A stretch of DNA of 9,976 nucleotides from a bacterium. GTDB taxonomy: Bacteria > Bacteroidota > Ignavibacteria > Kapaibacteriales > UBA2268. Each line of letters begins with the position of its first letter. Position 1 is the stretch's first letter. The position numbers and the translations under genes are program-made. This document shows, one piece after another, positions 7,685 to 9,976 of this stretch. The notes under the pieces were generated by a model that did no database searches, was not told the DNA's origin, and saw only the letters and a list, made by a program, of their open reading frames with translations. The stretch lies in NCBI GenBank assembly GCA_030426865.1, contig JAUHXN010000087.1, positions 1 through 9,976 on the forward strand, read 5' to 3'.

Positions 7685-7706
7685 TTATATAAAATAGTTA
7701 GCCGAA

Positions 7707-7735
7707 AAATTAGTAACTTTTTACATCAAAGTCAA
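7707..7735 (-). promoter_or_regulatory. Candidate promoter for the LCP/SixA-like operon
   Basis: The minus strand has TTGACT at 7735-7730 and TAATTT at 7712-7707 with a 17-base spacer, a sigma-70-like arrangement. It would place the transcript start near 7700, some 15 bases before the TTG start codon. The sequence is AT-rich, and the promoter class used by this host is unknown. Confidence 0.3.
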
Positions 7736-7745
7736 GAATAATCTT

Positions 7746-7826
7746 ATGAAGTGTATTGTAATGTTATTATTTACAACTATTCTATTTGCTTATTCTAGTA
7801 ATAATTTCTTAGTTTTGCACTTATGA
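7746..7826 (+). CDS. Possible 26-residue hydrophobic leader peptide overlapping the dusB start
   Basis: An ATG at 7746 opens 26 codons with the profile of a small secreted or membrane peptide: Met-Lys-Cys, then a hydrophobic run (IVMLLFTTILFAY), then SSNNFLVLHL. Its TGA at 7824-7826 overlaps the dusB ATG as ATGA. No good ribosome site precedes it, and an open stretch of this length is not rare in AT-rich DNA. It may be a translated leader coupled to dusB or simply chance. Confidence 0.25.
   Translation: MKCIVMLLFTTILFAYSSNNFLVLHL
7785..7817 (+). promoter_or_regulatory. Candidate Bacteroidetes-type promoter directly before dusB
   Basis: TAGTTTTG at 7810-7817 is an exact fit to TAnnTTTG. TTTG at 7785-7788 lies 21 bases upstream, close to the usual -33 spacing. 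A start site about five bases after the box would fall at the dusB ATG, which implies a leaderless or nearly leaderless mRNA. No Shine-Dalgarno sequence precedes the ATG, which agrees with that reading. Confidence 0.35.
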
Positions 7827-8881
7827 AAATAGGCAACGTAGAAATAGGAAACGGAATATTCTTAGCACCAATGGAAGATGTATCAGATCTACCATTTAGG
7901 GTAATCTGTAAAAAATTAGGTGCAGATATAGTATATTCGGAGTTTATTGCTTCCGAGGGAATAATCAGGCATTCGAGACAATCGAAACGCAAGATGATAA
8001 TAGACCCAGAAGAGCGACCAACCGCTATACAGATATTCGGTGCAGATGTAGAAAATATGGTTACGAGCGCTAAGATAGTCGAGGACTCTGGTGCCGATAT
8101 TTTGGACATCAACTATGGTTGTTGGGTAAAGAAAGTAGTGAAGCGAGAAGCAGGTGCAGCATTTTTGAAGCAGCCAGAAAAAATGGCTGAACTAACCCAA
8201 GCAGTAGTAGAAGCAGTTAATATACCCGTAACAGTGAAAACTAGGTTAGGTTGGGACCAAAATAAAATAATAGCTGTCGATGTAGCACAGATGATGGAGC
8301 AAGCTGGTGCTAAGGCATTTGCTATACATTGCCGTACTAGAAATATGGGTATGACCGGAAATGCAGATTGGAGCTGGGTACCGAAGATAAAAGAAAATGT
8401 TACAATACCAGTAATCCTCAATGGGGATGTTCGTAGTGCCGAAGATTGTCGTATAGCTTTCGAAGAGTACGATGCCGATGCATTGATGATAGGTAGAGCA
8501 TGTATTGGATATCCATTTATATTCCACAGAGCCAAAGTGATGATGGAACAAGGTTTTGACCCAGGTGAACCAGATTTACGATTGAAAATAGATACTTGCT
8601 TAGAACATCTCAGGTTAACCGTAGAGCACAGAGGTGACCACGGATTAGTAGTATTCAGAAAGCATTATTCTGGTTATCTGAAAGGGTATTATAATGCTTC
8701 ATCTGTAAGAAGAGATTTGATGGAATGTACAACTTATGATGAAGTAAGATCTTACCTTGAAAGATACTATGATGAACTAGAAAAGACAGATAATCTAGAA
8801 CCCATTAGTAAAGTTCGAACAGTTCAAAAGTTAAGCTGCGAGAGTAGTTCATACGTAAAGCAGCAAACGGCTGACACTTAA
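7823..8881 (+). CDS. dusB: tRNA-dihydrouridine synthase B
   Basis: Cytoplasmic FMN- and NADPH-dependent enzyme that reduces specific uridines in tRNA to dihydrouridine. The 352 residues match the family length. An N-terminal TIM barrel shows FLAPMEDVSDLPFR (13-26), EFIASEGI (40-47), IQIFGADVENM (69-79), DINYGCWVKKV (95-105) with catalytic C100, VKTRLGWD (138-145; K139 binds FMN), AIHCRTRNMGMTG (167-179; H169), VILNGDV (197-203) and MIGRACIGYPFIF (222-234). The helical tRNA-binding part follows, with FRKHYSGYLKG (278-288). The usual Pro after the catalytic Cys (GCP) is Trp here. The start ATG fits the family's typical MKIGN beginning. The gene is divergent from the LCP operon and convergent with the LolA-like gene, whose stop lies three bases away. 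Confidence 0.93.
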   Translation: MKIGNVEIGNGIFLAPMEDVSDLPFRVICKKLGADIVYSEFIASEGIIRHSRQSKRKMIIDPEERPTAIQIFGADVENMVTSAKIVEDSGADILDINYGCWVKKVVKREAGAAFLKQPEKMAELTQAVVEAVNIPVTVKTRLGWDQNKIIAVDVAQMMEQAGAKAFAIHCRTRNMGMTGNADWSWVPKIKENVTIPVILNGDVRSAEDCRIAFEEYDADALMIGRACIGYPFIFHRAKVMMEQGFDPGEPDLRLKIDTCLEHLRLTVEHRGDHGLVVFRKHYSGYLKGYYNASSVRRDLMECTTYDEVRSYLERYYDELEKTDNLEPISKVRTVQKLSCESSSYVKQQTADT

Positions 8882-8884
8882 TAA

Positions 8885-9502
8885 TCATCTGAAATCAATT
8901 ACTTCTATATCCTTAGTTGGAGTATATACAAATTTACTCGAATCGATTTTCGGATTTTTTTCTAATAGTTTAATATTATAATTCATGATTCCATTTGGAG
9001 TATCCACTGTAACTCTTAGTAATTCTTTGTTACTTCCAAAATACAAAGTCAAATATTTTAATTGATCACTATATTCAGAGCGTACTTTAGGTTTGAGCTT
9101 CAAACTATACTTTTCATTATTACTTGTGTTTTTAAGAGCAGAGTAAGTAATTGGCTCCAATTCTTCCAATAAACCAAAGAATATAGTTTCAAGAGTTAAA
9201 TCTTTGGAGTCTTCATAGTCACTAACTGTAGCAGAAACTCCTGGACTTATATTCCATATAGTTTCCCCATCAGATATTATTACATTATCTTTAAGTGACA
9301 ATCTCATAAAACCACCTTTCTTTGCATAAAGTTCGGCAGCTTTTTCATTCATTTCGGACATACCAAAAATAACATGAATTGAGTTTATACTATTAAACTC
9401 AGACTTAAGCTCATTGAATATACTCTCTTTGTCATTTTGGGCTAACGCAACAGACACAGAGACTACCAACAATAGGACTAATATTTTACTCAATCTTTGC
9501 AT
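8885..9502 (-). CDS. lolA: LolA-like periplasmic outer-membrane lipoprotein carrier
   Basis: Periplasmic chaperone of 205 residues that would receive lipoproteins released from the inner membrane and carry them to the outer membrane. A signal peptide spans residues 1-21, with cleavage expected at ALA before Q22. The mature part has the LolA layout: an N-terminal helix (ESIFNELKSEFNSINSIHV), a strand region with GFMRLSLKDNVIISDGETIW (64-83), a YSLKLKPK strand (132-139), and the closing NPKIDSSKFVYTP...IEVIDF (183-204) typical of the family's last strands. The ATG at 9502 is chosen over a TTG three bases earlier because AGAGG at 9515-9511 sits eight bases upstream. The start lies inside the 3' end of the DUF3108 gene (17-base overlap), so the two are probably translated together. 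It could also be a LolA-fold paralogue with another cargo. Confidence 0.8.
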   Translation of the reverse strand: MQRLSKILVLLLVVSVSVALAQNDKESIFNELKSEFNSINSIHVIFGMSEMNEKAAELYAKKGGFMRLSLKDNVIISDGETIWNISPGVSATVSDYEDSKDLTLETIFFGLLEELEPITYSALKNTSNNEKYSLKLKPKVRSEYSDQLKYLTLYFGSNKELLRVTVDTPNGIMNYNIKLLEKNPKIDSSKFVYTPTKDIEVIDFR

Positions 9503-9976
9503 CAATCTTACCTCTTACACCACTGTATTTAGTCAACTCGGCACCTACGTACCCTATTAAAATCTTTGTAGCCACTTTGACAGGTATTTTCCTATCATCA
9601 GCAGTCATCCAAACTACTATATTACCTTCATTTTTGAATAGTCCACCCTCTTGAACAAGTGGTTCTACCACGTGACATTTGAACTTACCTGCTTCTACTT
9701 CAATTGTCTGAGTACCTAACATTTTGATACCGAGAGTATAAGTAGAATCCTTGTAGAAATTCTTCAGATAAGCTATGGAATCTTTTTTCATATTTTTCAG
9801 ATCCCAAGTACGCACATAATAAAGAGCTGAAACAATATCATTCACATATTCAGGTATTTTGTATTCACCTTCAGTAGTTTTTGCAACATTCTTCTTTTGA
9901 TCGAACTCAGCACTGAAATCGCGTTTATATTTTCCTTCGCGAATATGTTGTTCGAACTTCCATGGAAAAATCCCAC
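9486..9976 (-). CDS. DUF3108 domain protein (5' end outside window)
   Basis: The frame is open from the right edge to TAA at 9488-9486, giving 162 visible residues. A GTG codon at 9845 could be taken as a start, but the conserved domain clearly continues upstream through FPWKFEQHIREGKYKRDF and FDQKKN, so the true start lies past the edge. The recognised DUF3108 features are SALYYVRTWDL, a TLGIKMLGTQTIEVEAGKF strand pair, CHVVEPLVQEGG, LFKNEGNIVVWMTADD and KIPVKVATKILIGYVGAEL near the end. DUF3108 proteins are usually exported beta-rich proteins of unknown function in Gram-negative bacteria. A signal peptide cannot be seen here because the N-terminus is missing. The 17-base overlap with the LolA-like gene suggests an operon and a shared envelope role, which is inference. 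Confidence 0.82.
   Translation of the reverse strand, partial: GIFPWKFEQHIREGKYKRDFSAEFDQKKNVAKTTEGEYKIPEYVNDIVSALYYVRTWDLKNMKKDSIAYLKNFYKDSTYTLGIKMLGTQTIEVEAGKFKCHVVEPLVQEGGLFKNEGNIVVWMTADDRKIPVKVATKILIGYVGAELTKYSGVRGKIDAKIE

Noticed and set aside
7262..7697. Plus-strand open frames opposite the N-terminal part of the LCP gene
   Set aside because: They are shadows of the LCP coding sequence; the hydrophobic stretch is the complement of the transmembrane segment.
8113..8551. Minus-strand open frames inside dusB
   Set aside because: dusB is fully supported by family motifs on the plus strand; the antisense products resemble nothing.

Overview
This window comes from an AT-rich bacterial genome. 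The gene set suggests the Bacteroidetes/Chlorobi/Ignavibacteria (FCB) group: a giant secreted protein with fibronectin-III-like and Ig-like modules, a Gram-negative LolA-like carrier beside a DUF3108 protein, a DusB and an LCP-family protein. Several starts have recognisable Shine-Dalgarno sequences, which are weak or absent in most Bacteroidetes proper, so a Chlorobi/Ignavibacteria-type relative fits better. This placement is inference from protein style, not from a phylogenetic marker.

Layout: (1) Positions 1-5179, minus strand, are one uninterrupted reading frame of at least 1726 codons that runs off the left edge. I read every line in this frame and found no stop. It has a signal peptide, about two FnIII-like domains, then 13 complete tandem Ig-like modules of 97-130 residues with the start of a fourteenth. 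(2) Positions 5180-5822 form a 643-base intergenic region: an AT-rich leader and promoter area for the giant gene, then a patch of short interspersed repeats of two families. (3) Positions 5823-7684, minus strand, hold a two-gene unit, an LCP-family membrane protein followed by a SixA-like histidine phosphatase, joined by an ATGA overlap. (4) Positions 7685-7822 are a divergent promoter region that may also hold a 26-codon ORF ending in the dusB start codon. (5) Positions 7823-8881, plus strand, encode DusB. (6) Positions 8885-9976, minus strand, hold a DUF3108 protein (cut by the right edge) overlapping a LolA-like lipoprotein carrier.

Most of the window therefore concerns the cell envelope: a very large exported surface protein, a probable glycopolymer ligase of the LCP type, and a periplasmic lipoprotein-transfer protein with a DUF3108 partner. 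DusB is a tRNA-modification housekeeping gene placed between them. The most unusual element is the giant modular protein. Its Ig-like modules fall into two kinds, one with a regularly spaced cysteine pair and a GCGTFD-like motif, the other with an FNEAM-like motif. I see no CRISPR array, tRNA, rRNA, transposase or phage gene.
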